A DNA stretch of 64,000 nucleotides, from assembly GCA_023055355.1 (NCBI GenBank), contig JALJCS010000035.1, positions 6,331,501 to 6,395,500 on the forward strand. The letters are read 5' to 3'. How positions within the stretch are numbered: position 1 is the first letter of the stretch; every line of letters starts with the position of its first letter. A program made the translations under genes and the position numbers. Below are positions 36,101 to 45,914 of this stretch, one piece after another. This DNA is from Agelaius tricolor (taxonomy: Eukaryota > Chordata > Aves > Passeriformes > Icteridae). Below the pieces are notes generated by a model. That model ran no database searches. It was given only the letters and a program-made list of their open reading frames with translations, and was not told the DNA's origin.

Positions 36101-37805
36101 TTACTTTTCAGTATAATATTTGTTCATTTTGTTCTTTAGTTCATCTTCTGGAGTTGTAAATTTATACACTACTGATGCCTGCCTCAAAGAAAACCGTCCT
36201 AAACCAGTTAAGGCCATAATGAACCTTGTTACTTCTGCCACCTGCGTGACCTTTAATCCCACCACAGAGATTTTGGCAGTGGCTTCCCGTGACACTGATG
36301 AGGCTGTCAAATTGGTATGTTCAGTTTCTTTTTACAATATTTCTTATAAATCTTGCTCAAAATACTGCTGGTGACATAATAAAACTTACATGAAGCAGAT
36401 AAGATACTGCAAAAGGTGCTGGACCAACCAGATCAGGACATGGCCAAGACACTCTGCATTTACAAGAGTATAATTTTATTTTCCATAGTAAAGTTGCTTT
36501 GAACATAACATTTTGTAGTTTAGTTTACCATTTTTACCTTTTTAAAATGCTCTCTAAAATGTCTGGAAGTGTTTGATGCCAGGTTGGACAGGGCTTGGAG
36601 CAAGCTGGTCTAGTGGAAGGTGTCCCAGCCCATGGCAGTGGGTTGGAACTGGATGAAAACTCTATGGTCCCTTCTAACCTAACCGGTATGTGATTCAATT
36701 TCAGCGCTGTAAATATAGCTCAGCAACAAATGTGAGTTTTCAGCAGTTGGTAACTGTAACCATCTTACTATGGGGGTTTTTTGCCAGCCTTATCAAAATT
36801 CTGGCCTACAGAGGAACTGTTGAATTAATCTGAGGATTTGTAGACCTGAGAATTGCAATAATTGGTTCCATGATGTGTTCCCTGCTCATTTTCTCCAATA
36901 GATTTCTATAGGAAGAGTCATGTAGGGTAGGAATATAACTGAAAATTTGAATTCAACATTAAGCTTCAATTATAGATTTGTAGTTTAATTTCATTTTTAG
37001 TGTTTTTTCCCAACTCTAAATTCTGACCTGTTTCTCAATAGGTGCATCTTCCTTCATATACTGTATTCTCAAATTTCCCAGTCTTCAGAAAAAAACAGAT
37101 TTATCTTACTCAATCTATGGACTTCTCTCCCAGAAGTGGATATTTCTCTGTAGCAAATAACAAAGGCAAAGCTTTGTTATTTAGGTAGGTACTAAGTTAG
37201 GTCCATTAATCCCAGGTAAAATGCTTATGTTCTGTAAGATGGGGAAGATGACTGTAAATGATAAAGTGATTCCTTGATCTGAATTACACCTGATGAATTG
37301 TTGGAGTGTGGAGTTGGCTTTCCCTGCTGGAGAATGACCCTTGATCTTTGTCACATTATGCAATACACCCTGTTTCCATACTTTTTGATTTTGCTCCCCT
37401 GCTGGTGTGGTCAGGGGTGAGGAGCAGGGCTAATTTTAAGCAGGAATCTTTTTTTTTTCAAATCACAACTTCATGGTGCTTGAAAAACTGCTTAATTTTA
37501 AGATGAGATTTTAAAGATTTATCAAGACAGGGAAAATTTACAAAAATATTCCTAAATATGAATAAATCTTGTGATTTGTCCTTTATTTGAAATTGAACTG
37601 CATATTATAATGGCACTTAAGTTATTCTAGCAGGTGGATGTTTGTTATCTTTTACTACATCTATGTTTCAGATTAGCTGAGGATACTCAGTGACACTGCT
37701 GAAGAGCTATTGTTTCTTTGTGTTGTCCCCTCAACAGATTACTGAGAAGTTTTAAATATCTCTTATTTTTTTTTCTTTAGGCTGAAACATTATTCATTCT
37801 TCTGA
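29915..37805 (+). CDS. UTP18: UTP18, small-subunit processome WD40 protein (13 coding exons)
   Basis: Nucleolar component of the UTP-B subcomplex, which binds U3 snoRNP and pre-rRNA early in 18S rRNA maturation. Exons: 29915-30163, 30267-30394, 30499-30594, 31356-31435, 31637-31722, 32298-32423, 33299-33473, 33798-33898, 34660-34750, 35068-35191, 36140-36314, 37042-37184, 37781-37805. All have GT-AG borders and the summed length of 1599 nt gives 532 residues. Visible parts: a very basic N-terminus, an LVFGD motif (61-65), an acidic segment (about 100-140) and a WD40 domain to the C-terminus (FHPSAQVVMTAG, FELSPDGSF, GEVFIWDVRS, MDFSPRSGYF). It ends RLKHYSFF. The start is the first ATG, with A at -3. 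Human UTP18, as I recall it, is about 556 residues with a longer N-terminus. Confidence 0.96.
30267..30394 (+). CDS. UTP18: UTP18 exon 2
   Basis: Encodes GKDLQEESSDSGVENEAKRD and PAWVDEDDEAEE, an acidic disordered segment. The intron before it is only 103 bp. Acceptor TTTTCAG, donor AAAA|GTAAGT. Confidence 0.93.
30499..30594 (+). CDS. UTP18: UTP18 exon 3
   Basis: Encodes VDMTHKYRKDLMKSDAE, then a Lys-rich TKKKLKKRLEE segment. Acceptor CTCTAG, donor AACA|GTAAGT. Confidence 0.93.
30665..30950 (+). mobile_element. CR1 retroposon 3' fragment
   Basis: UTP18 intron 3 contains the characteristic CR1 3' sequence (ttccatct...gaagaagaatttctttcc, ...gctgcccagggaggctgtgg, ...gatgatctcc). 5'-truncated, as most CR1 copies are. 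Sense orientation relative to UTP18. CR1 abundance supports a bird or reptile source. Confidence 0.85.
31356..31435 (+). CDS. UTP18: UTP18 exon 4
   Basis: Encodes FQQAMGGVPAWADLENRKNS, KRTLSD. The F-Q-x-A-M-G-G-V-P-A-W-A block is highly conserved in UTP18. Donor GATA|GTAAAT. Confidence 0.94.
31637..31722 (+). CDS. UTP18: UTP18 exon 5 (acidic patch)
   Basis: Encodes SDSDEDDDLLRRTGNFITSS, ESLPRGILK. Acceptor AATGAG has a weak pyrimidine tract, but the phase and conserved R-T-G-N-F-I block support it. Confidence 0.92.
32298..32423 (+). CDS. UTP18: UTP18 exon 6 (start of WD40 domain)
   Basis: Encodes MSTCLPANQERFANGKLVTV, QFHPSAQVVMTAGHDRSVSL, FQ. First blade of the beta-propeller. Phase 0 at both ends. 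Confidence 0.94.
33299..33473 (+). CDS. UTP18: UTP18 exon 7 (WD40)
   Basis: Encodes VDGIRNPKIQSIYLESFPIY, KAHFSVDGEQVIATGTHHSM, FFVYDMMAGSIIPIPKVR. Donor CGAG|GTATGT. Confidence 0.95.
33798..33898 (+). CDS. UTP18: UTP18 exon 8 (WD40)
   Basis: Encodes VEEKFLRNFELSPDGSFMLL, IGNSGYLHLLSMK. Acceptor TTTAAAG, donor AAG|GTACTT. Confidence 0.94.
34660..34750 (+). CDS. UTP18: UTP18 exon 9 (WD40)
   Basis: Encodes TKELISTMKVNGRCTASAFT, PDSSKIYSYS. Acceptor CCTGCAG, donor TCAA|GTGAGT. Confidence 0.94.
35068..35191 (+). CDS. UTP18: UTP18 exon 10 (WD40)
   Basis: Encodes EGEVFIWDVRSQKSLHKFED, EGSLEGKCIAVSKNNQYVAC, G. Contains the clearest W-D dipeptide of the protein. Acceptor AACCAG, donor TGTGG|GTAAGT. 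Confidence 0.94.
36140..36314 (+). CDS. UTP18: UTP18 exon 11 (WD40)
   Basis: Encodes SSSGVVNLYTTDACLKENRP, KPVKAIMNLVTSATCVTFNP, TTEILAVASRDTDEAVKL. Donor TTG|GTATGT. Confidence 0.95.
36575..36702 (+). mobile_element. CR1 retroposon 3' end, short fragment
   Basis: Shows ccaggttggacagggcttgg, agcaagctggtctagtggaa and ggtgtcccagcccatggcag, then a tail ending tgtgattc, in a UTP18 intron. About 125 bp remains. Confidence 0.8.
37042..37184 (+). CDS. UTP18: UTP18 exon 12 (WD40)
   Basis: Encodes VHLPSYTVFSNFPVFRKKQI, MDFSPRSGYFSVANNKGKAL, LFR. Acceptor CAATAG, donor TTTAG|GTAGGT. Confidence 0.94.
37781..37805 (+). CDS. UTP18: UTP18 exon 13 (last 25 coding bases)
   Basis: Completes the split Arg codon and encodes LKHYSFF, then TGA at 37803-37805. 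Acceptor TTCTTTAG has a strong pyrimidine tract. The 3'UTR follows directly. Confidence 0.9.
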
Positions 37806-38588
37806 AAGAAGATACAGGAGAAAATGAACCAGTAACTGAGGTAAAAACAGCACTAGAACTGTTTACAGTGTTGCCTTGAGGAGCCTCAAAATTTTCATTT
37901 TGCTGCCTCCACTTCTTTATAGATAGCAGGAAGAATTTCTTAGCCCTGTGTGATCTGTCCTGCCTGGATCACTCATGGGCTGGAGTAGGACTGGCCTTGT
38001 CACTCTCAGCTTTTCTGATAATGCAGCAAGTTGATAGTTCAACTAAAAACCACTGTCAGCTGGACTGAGCTGGTTATATTTAAGTCAAACTCAGCAATGT
38101 TGATAAACAGCTGCAGGCTGACAGGGACTAGGCTTGATCCTATTCTGGAGTTTTGTAAGCCCACAGAAGTCTGCATCTTTTCAAATTCCCATTACAGGAA
38201 TTACTGAAGTGTGAAGCATAGTTTGTGTGCAGATATGATTTTTTTGTGCGCTTAAATGTCTTCTTGGGAAACTGGAAAATCTTGTAGCCTTGACAATAAC
38301 ACACTAGATTGACAAAAACTGTGTTAATGAGGGGAGGCTGTACTTATTTAGACTGGAAGCAGCTCTGATTTCTGCATATTAAGCTTGCATAGAATTTTGT
38401 GATGGCTTGGTGTTTGGAAAATACTAACAAAATTATCTCTACTGGTCTTTCCCCAGGTTTTGTAACCTGCAGATAAAACGATGCTGACAAAATCAAAGCT
38501 TTTTTTGCAATTATTATTATTTTTTTATTTTATATGGAAGCTACAAAATACTAATAGAATATATGTATTTTTAAATTTGTTGTTTTTA

Positions 38589-38594
38589 AATAAA
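38589..38594 (+). promoter_or_regulatory. AATAAA poly(A) signal of UTP18
   Basis: First strong AATAAA in a suitable T/A-rich setting after the stop, giving a 3'UTR of about 0.8 kb. Cleavage would be expected near 38605-38615. Downstream AATAAA copies (for example near 39243) could give longer forms. Confidence 0.6.
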
Positions 38595-38610
38595 TGTACC
38601 TGGTAAGTTT

Positions 38611-41600
38611 CCAGGCAACTTGTTTCAACTTATTCCAGTGCTTCGTGTAAGCTCACAAGTAAGATTTTATTGCTTGGCACTCAAGCTTGTGTCTTCCAGA
38701 AGTGCTTGAATGTCTTAATTATTATAATTATGTGAAATATTCCAGTGCTGAAACAGAAATTTTTTGCAAACTGACCTCTGCTCCATGCGTTTAGCAGGAG
38801 CTTTTCCATCAGCCTGGTTCACTTGAGGCTGGGCTGGAAACAGCATTTTGTTGCCTAGAGGAGCCCAGTCCCCTGAGACCCTGTTGATGTTGGTGTTGCA
38901 GCTTAGCCCAACTTCCCAGCTGTAGCTTCAAGGTGCCCTAAACCAAGAGGTGAAAAAAACCCACCCTGTTTATGCTTTCCTGCCTCCAGTGTCACAGAAA
39001 CAACTGCATCTAACATGGGTTTAATTTTTAAGGAAAACCCCAGTCTTTTTGTGAAAGCAAAGAATCTTGAGTATCACATGATTTTTAAATCAGTGATGAA
39101 ATTTAAATCAGTGGTGAAAATCCATCAGGATCCCCAAGCTGGGACTGGGCTACAGGGTCTGCTGCTGCTTCTTCATCTGCTGCCAAATCCTGCTCCTCTT
39201 CTCTCTTCCTAAAGTGGCTACCTTGTTCTGCTTAAATTCATGAAATAAAGGTTGATTAGGGACCTACTACAGTAAAACCCTGATTTGAGAGTAAATTGTG
39301 ACTCATGTCTGACCTCTTTCCACAATGGAATTTTTTGGGAGGTAACAGCACCAGTCAAGATGCTCCACTAACCAGTACTGAAGTCATTAAGACTTCAGTG
39401 AATGTGGCATCCCAGAAGATGTACTCTGAGCATGAGAAAAATTGATTGTATAACCACATCAAAGATTTTGACTATAGGAGCCTATTGGTGAATTCTTGTC
39501 ATGCTATTTTAAAAAATAAAATACCATATGTTCAGATATATTAGGTTTTTGAAGTGTTTTTGCCAGTGATTAATTGTGAGATGAGAACTTGAATTCACAA
39601 GTCTTGGAAAAAGCAGAGTATGCTCTGGAGGTGTCAAATTGAGTACAGTGTTTAATCTCAACCTGAACTGAAGACTCTAGGATGGAAGAGTGAAATTAAA
39701 ACATAATCACACTGTTAATATGCACTGATTAAGATGCTTGCTGTAGGATTCTTCTGTTGCAAACAAATCTGGCTGAAGTCTGTCTGGGACTGAATTGCCT
39801 CAGACTGGGCCAAGAGACATTCCTGAGTCAAAGTCTGAGAAGCAAGTATTTTCTTTATTCAGTGTGTTGGGTGCACAGGGATATCTCCTCCTAACAGCGT
39901 GCACACAGGTACATAGCATATTTCAATATATGGTCATACTTTATGCATATTCATAGTTTTCCTTAGAAAAGGTGTGGTTATGCAAACTATTTCTTAGAAC
40001 TCATGATCATTAGCACACAGGAAACGCAGGTGCAGTGCATCCTGGTGGCCGCTGAGGAAGGCTCCGCATCCTGCCTCAGTGGTCCCCTGATGCAGGCTGG
40101 ACGTCTTCATCCCTGTGCCCTTTTCACCTTTCTCCTCTAGACATGAGCAATCTCTCATTAGCTGTTTCAGGGATTTTCTCGCTGGTTCTAGCAAACTGTC
40201 CTTCATTTTTGCAAGTTCTGTTCCCTACTTCTCCCCAAGTTTCATCCTGTATCTCTTACTGCTAATTTTTGCTACCTTCTATATTGGTTAAAATGTATTT
40301 TACTCTTGTTCAAGTATGCCTAGACACAATGCTTTTAACCCTTTCAGGACTGAGACCTGAATTTCAGAAATCCAGGTGCTGGAAGTGGTTTCTGACTTCA
40401 CTAGAGCGCAGCTCAGCATCACTTATGGAACACTCGGCTGTTGGATGGTACTGACCAGTTTGTCCTGAGACAGCTCTGCTGATGGGAGAGGGTTTTGTTG
40501 TGGTTAGCAAGTAATTCTCTTTTATCGTCATCTCTGTATTTTATCATTAAGTAAAGTTTAAGTAGTGTGATTTCATCCATAAAATTATTAAATAATTTCA
40601 AATTAAAGATTTCTAAAAAGGTAAATTTTGCCTGTTACCAAATCTCACTGAAGGGCTGTGAAGGATTTTAATGCTGTTTAATCTAATGCTCTCCTGAGAC
40701 TCTTCTATTTTTTGCACAGTGTGCTCTTCTCCAATGTACCCATTTGAAAGCAAAATTCCCAAATCCAGTAATTCAAAGCCATACAGTAAGTGATTGGCAG
40801 GTTTGGGATTAGAATTTGGGAATTACTGGGTCCTGGACTTGTTTAGTTTAGCTGAACACAAGGAATTCCTGCTGTTTTTCCAGTTCATCTTGCTGACCTC
40901 TGGTTGTAAGAGGTCAAAATTTGATGGAGCAGGGGAGTAAATGGAAAAGGTGTCATAAAACCAAGGTTCTGTTTGCTCTTGTATTACTGGAAATGGCTTC
41001 AAATAGTGGCAGAAAGAAAGAAAAGGTTTTGAAATAAACACGGGCAGGAGACCTTACTCCTTTTTACTGCCTTTATTAAAAATGATCACCTCACAGGTCT
41101 GTGAGTCATGCCACTGCTGCTCCCAGGGGTGACACGGAGGAGGAGAAAGAGCGCAGCTTTGTTCACTGGTCTGTGGGCAGAGCTGGGGTTTCCATCCTCA
41201 CCAGAGCTTGAGGACAGTCCCCCTTTTTCTCCTTTAACATTTGAGTTCCTCTGTCTAGCCTACATCTGTAGGTTAGGGTGAGGGTTAAAAAGGGTCTTAG
41301 CAGATACTAGATTCTGTTCTTCACGTCTAGACATCACTTTGATTAGTCAATTTTGTGTTGGCTCGTTGTTTTGAGGGGTTTTTGGCTAGGTTTGGTGAGG
41401 GGCTTCTCCCATTGCATGCTGGATCCGATGTCATTTGCATGCCAACTCGATGTCCCCTCCTCTTCACCGTCTGGGTGCCATCTTCCAGGAAGCAGCAGGG
41501 CAATGCCCAGCTAAGGGAGCCGGCCAGCAGCTGCCCCCACACGGCCGGGGGAGCACCCCGCCACTCCTGGGGCAGGTCCGCACCCCTGGGGCACCCCCGG

Positions 41601-41971
41601 GGGGCTCCCCTGGCATGGCCAGGACCCACGACGAGGGAGGGGCGCCCCGCCACTCCTGGAGCACCCTCAGGCTACCCCCGGCATGGGTGGGCCCGCACTG
41701 AAAGGTGGGGGGGGCCCCACCCCTCCCGGGGCGGGAAGACAGTGACGGACTGGTTCCAGGCACTATTGAGAACAGGTAAATCAAAAGGAAACTGTTAACA
41801 GGAGATTACAACATGAAATTATTAACAATAAATAGAACTCCAACTTGGCAGCAATTGGTTTAACTTGTGAACTCTGCAACTTTTAAAAATACAGACAACT
41901 TTTTACTCATAACAGGCTAAACATTTATTTCTTGCAAAATGTGTGATGCAAGTTGCAAATTTTAAGCTTTG
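38611..41971. other. Intergenic sequence downstream of UTP18
   Basis: No supported gene. Ordinary AT-rich sequence up to about 41.04 kb. At 41.04-41.8 kb the base composition changes, with a GC-rich block described separately. Confidence 0.6.
41500..41760. repeat. GC-rich block with an internal 89-bp repeat
   Basis: About 260 bp of very high GC content in an AT-rich region. The 15-bp string ccccgccactcctgg recurs at 41556 and 41645. Open frames across it are by-products of GC richness. It may be the GC-rich part of an unrecognised LTR or transposon, since the flanks have poly(A)-signal-like sequence, for example tttattaaaaatgatcac near 41072 on the opposite strand. Confidence 0.5.
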
Positions 41972-41976
41972 CTGAG

Positions 41977-42734
41977 TGTTATAAATGATCAATCGTGAGC
42001 CAAATTATCAAAAATTGTGAAAAGACTTATTAATCTTTCTGCGTGACCGAATTACGGTCTTCGAAACCACCACAGCCAAAGAGACAGCGTCGAGCCTGGA
42101 ATCGGCGCTGGGTGAACCTGGATCCCACCTCTATAGCATCGGACCCTACCCCTCTTTCTGCGTGACCGAATTACGGTCTTCGAAACCACCACAGCCAAAG
42201 AGACAGCGTCGAGCCTGGAATCGGCGCTGGGTGAACCTGGATCCCACCTCTATAGCATCGGACCCTACCCCGTTCACGAGAACCGCTTCTTGCGGTTTTA
42301 TACAGTTTATTGTGCCCGAGGCGAAAGAGTACCAATTTCTTTTTTAACTCTTCACATTCATCGTTGTTTCTTTCAGTGTGCAGAGCTGGACAAAGATCGT
42401 CTCCAGGTGGATAGTCAGTGTTGATGGGCTCCAGGGAAGCCATGTATTCAGATGTATAGTTCTGGGTTGCTGGCTATCTTGATTGATGTAATCTGCAGGG
42501 TGATGATCGCTCTTAGGCGGTTTCCAATGACTCCAGATACAGGTGATCATCGTCCTGGAAGCGTCTATTCTTATGCTAAAGCGTTGATCGTTATCTTAGC
42601 CGTGTCCGGGAATTCTTTGGAATCTGAATAGACATCTGGTCTTGGGCCGTATGTGGTCAGAGACATGTTCAGATTTTATAATCTTTATAACATACGTTCT
42701 TAAATAGCATGAATTATTTCTAACATATATTACA
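41977..42734 (-). mobile_element. Solo LTR, family A (class-I ERV type), with target duplication
   Basis: Starts TGTTATAAATG, ends ATATATTACA and is flanked by the direct repeat CTGAG (41972-41976 and 42735-42739). On the minus strand it has CTGTATAAAACC (TATA box) and AATAAG near its end, which sets the orientation. Related copies are at 58608-59250 and in the provirus 3' LTR. It is longer than those because of an internal 119-bp duplication. Confidence 0.88.
42034..42271. repeat. Exact 119-bp tandem duplication inside the solo LTR
   Basis: 42034-42152 is repeated at 42153-42271 with no difference that I can see. It covers the LTR region between the TATA box and the LTR end. Other family copies in the window have one unit. 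Confidence 0.92.
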
Positions 42735-42739
42735 CTGAG

Positions 42740-45509
42740 TAACTCCACTGCAGGGAAGTTTAAGCTTTGTACTAAATAACTTAATTCTTGCTGCTGCATA
42801 TTTATCTTCTGGAAGACACAGCTTATTGCCCCATCAAATATAAAATAGGGAAGACTAGCTCTGAGAAATAAAGGAAACCTCAAGGTACCAGTTGTATTCT
42901 GTAGTGGGGTTTGAGCAATGACACTTTCCTGTACTTAGCAGATCGTAAAAGTTGGATGATATGCAAGAAGCTGAAACTACTACCTGTGTGTCTGGAGATA
43001 TTTATTTGGAAAGGTGAATTACTGTAAAGTACACACTTTGCAGTACTCTTGTTCTGAAAAGGTCAGCTCTTTATCAGTTTGCCAAGTGTTAAAAGTACTT
43101 AAGCTTCTGACCTATTTAAAATTTCTGTGTTTAATTCTTTTTGTTCCTAGCATGGCTTTCCCCCCCCCCAGCTTTTTGCTTTTTGCTCCCCAGCACTGCT
43201 AAGCTCCAGTTCTTTTAATAAATTATTTCTCTGCTTTTCCTCGGCAAAAAAAATTGTATTGATGTAGCCCATGAAATATTTATCATGGTACCCTTTCCCC
43301 TCCAGGCTGTGATCTTGTCTGATTTTGCAAGCTAAAGAGAATTAGGCTAGTTGGTGCTTAGAAAAGGAAACCTCCAAGAACAAAAATCCTGTCTATATGT
43401 TAAAGTAACGCTGGGTAGTTAGAAGATTATTAGGTTTGCAACTGTCTGTCTTGAATTTGCTATTTGACCCTGCACCTGTCCAGGAGCTGTGTTTGTGGTG
43501 CAGGTTTAGCAAATTCTTGAAGATCTGATTTTTTTTTTAATCTCCCATGTCTCATTCAATATCCAAGATTGCTGCTTTCAAAATTCCTTGGGAAGTTATG
43601 GTTCTATAAATCTCTTCCATGTGGAACTGTTTCAACTGCTACATGATTTTTCCAACTGCTTGCTGATCAGACAGCAAATTAAGTTCTCTCTGTGGATGTG
43701 CTGAACTCATCTAAGGGCTGTGACAGTCATGGCCAGCCTTGGAAAGGAGCTAGTTTCTTGCCAAGGGATGCCTCTCAAAGTATTAAAAGGTCTTTGGTGC
43801 TCCTCTAGATTCCTTTTTTGGCTCTAATTTGTTAGATCTACTGGGAGGATGCAGAATTCTTCTGTGTCAGAATTCTTCTGGTCTGAAATCAGTCTGACCA
43901 GTCTCTCTGGGGGTCTCTTGGGTGCCTAAACACCTGCACCGATTCTCTCACTGAATCCTGCTGTGTTTGTGCTGCATTTCCTTCTGACAAACAGCAGCAG
44001 CACTTAATGACACATTGCTGTCTTTGTTTGGATTTCATCTGTTGAAACTATGGAACAATGATTGGTTTTTTTCCTGGGACAAAGCATGTCTTGGGTACTT
44101 GGACGTTTTTGTCCCCTGTTGTGTCACAGAGAGATGGCAATACTGTCAAACATATTCTGGAGTACTAACAGAGGCAGCTGCTCTTTTGTATTTTCTTCCA
44201 GTTATTAAACCATAAAAGCATACATCTGATTAAATTGCTTTGAGACCCCTTAACCTGAATGAAATCTTATAAGCTGATCAGGCACTTTGAAGTGGCTGCA
44301 ATATGATGTGTTGGTTTTCACAACAGAGATTGAAATGGTACCAGAGATCTGAGTCTTCAAAGTGGCATATTTTGCATGTAAGATTTCCATGGGAGACCTC
44401 GTTTTGTGTGTGCAGTATCGAATGCCTTCTTATGCTTAAAACAGCTTGGAGGATGAGTTGAAACACGGGGGAGGTGAAAAAGGTGATGCAGGAGCTTTGG
44501 CAGTTCCTCCCCACTGATCTCCTTCTGCCTTGCCAGAGGGTCTGTTTTTTGGTTGTTGTTGGTTTTGGTTTGTGCATTTGTTTTGGGTTTTTGGTTTGTT
44601 TTTTTGTTTTGTTTTTTTTGGTTCAGATTTGGTTTTGGTTTTGTTTTTTTTTTCTTGTGCTCTATTGTATTTTCAGTCAGTTTTGACTGAATTGGGACTG
44701 ACTTAAAAAATTCAGCCCAGTAAGATATTTTTAACAGATATACATGTCTGGAATCTGGGAGGGAGTAGAACTTCCTTTGAGTATCTTTGAAGACACTCAT
44801 TTTATGAAGGCTGAGATTTCTGTCTGCACATCCTGATACAGTGTAGTGCTTAACTAAGGGTCTGTACCTCACGCTTAAGGGCTTTTTGTACCTTTTTAAT
44901 CTCTAAGTTTTGAATGCATATTTCAAAGTTATGGAAGAGATAAGGTGTTTTGAGTATTTAAAATTCAAAAATAATTGTTAAAAATCTTGTGTAGTCACTC
45001 AAAACTCAGGAATCTGCTGTTCATGAGACTCTTTCAGTAAGTTGCTGAAAAATTATTTGCCCTGCTATACTGGGAGGAAATGCATTAAGAATTAATTAAC
45101 TAAGCCATGTTTGGGGATTTTTTTTCCCCTATAGTTTCTCTAGATAACACGTTGCAGCAGCAAGAGTTTTTTCTGACTCTCACTGTACTCTGTGGCTGCA
45201 TTTTCTTTTCTTGGAGAATGTTGTCCTTCATTTATACAAATGTATACCACATGACAGCAGTCACAGCAATGCCTATGTGTGCTCCAGCAGGCTGGGATAC
45301 CACACAAACTACCTTTTTCTGCACACAGGGATTAATTTCTGGAGAAACCCAGCTCAATTTGTACAAGAAGCAGTTTCTTCACAGATTGGAAGATATGAAC
45401 TGGATTGTAGAAATAAAAAATTATGCCCTCTGTGCACAGATTCCTTGTGTGATTTCTGCAGAATATTGAACTTGTGCTGCCAAGAGTAATTCATAACAAA
45501 ATATAAGAA
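42740..45509. other. Intergenic, no gene recognised
   Basis: Contains a C10 run near 43160 and a T/G-rich low-complexity tract at 44543-44656. An open frame of 120 codons at 45107-45469 shows no recognisable domain. Confidence 0.6.
44543..44656. repeat. (GTTTT)n-like low-complexity tract
   Basis: About 110 bp of T with interspersed G on the plus strand. Long open frames across it are composition artefacts. Confidence 0.85.
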
Positions 45510-45515
45510 TCTGTT

Positions 45516-45908
45516 TATAGTAAAACCAGGGCAATCCCCGACAAAGGGAAATGATTGGCATCTGACTCCATGGCTTTGGAATGCTGAACGCTTGCTTTAT
45601 TAACACTATATTATATTACATTATACTATACTATATTAAAGAGATACATGCTATACTACATCATACTTCTAACTACCACTTCTAAAACTCGTGACTGTCA
45701 GCCAACTGTCCTAACACCAACACCTGGGTCCAATTGCTCAATGAATCAAAATACCATCACCAGAATCCAATCAAGTGATCACCTTGGGTAAACAATCTTC
45801 CAACACATTCTACATGTTCAAAAACACAGGAGCAGCAAATGAGATAAGAATTGTTTTGATCATTCTTTTCTCTGCTTCTCTCCATTCAGAGGGCATGTGA
45901 ATACCACA
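45516..45908 (-). mobile_element. Solo LTR, ERVK-like, perfect 6-bp target duplication
   Basis: Reads TGTGGTATTCACATG ... GGTTTTACTATA on the minus strand, flanked by TCTGTT at 45510-45515 and 45909-45914. A 6-bp duplication is typical of ERVK integrases. Contains a TTATA/CTATA-rich stretch (about 45600-45655) and AATAAA on the minus strand near 45600. Its first 25 bases resemble those of the family-E LTRs. Confidence 0.85.
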
Positions 45909-45914
45909 TCTGTT

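Noticed and set aside
41355..41798. 147-codon open frame across the GC-rich block
   Set aside because: Gly/Pro/Arg-rich translation caused by composition, with similar frames on both strands.
44357..44872. 171-codon minus-strand frame
   Set aside because: Runs through the T/G low-complexity tract and gives Lys/Asn/Gln/Thr repeats. No domain recognised.
45107..45469. 120-codon open frame between LTRs
   Set aside because: No recognisable domain, no splice or promoter context, and an overlapping frame of similar length. Probably chance.
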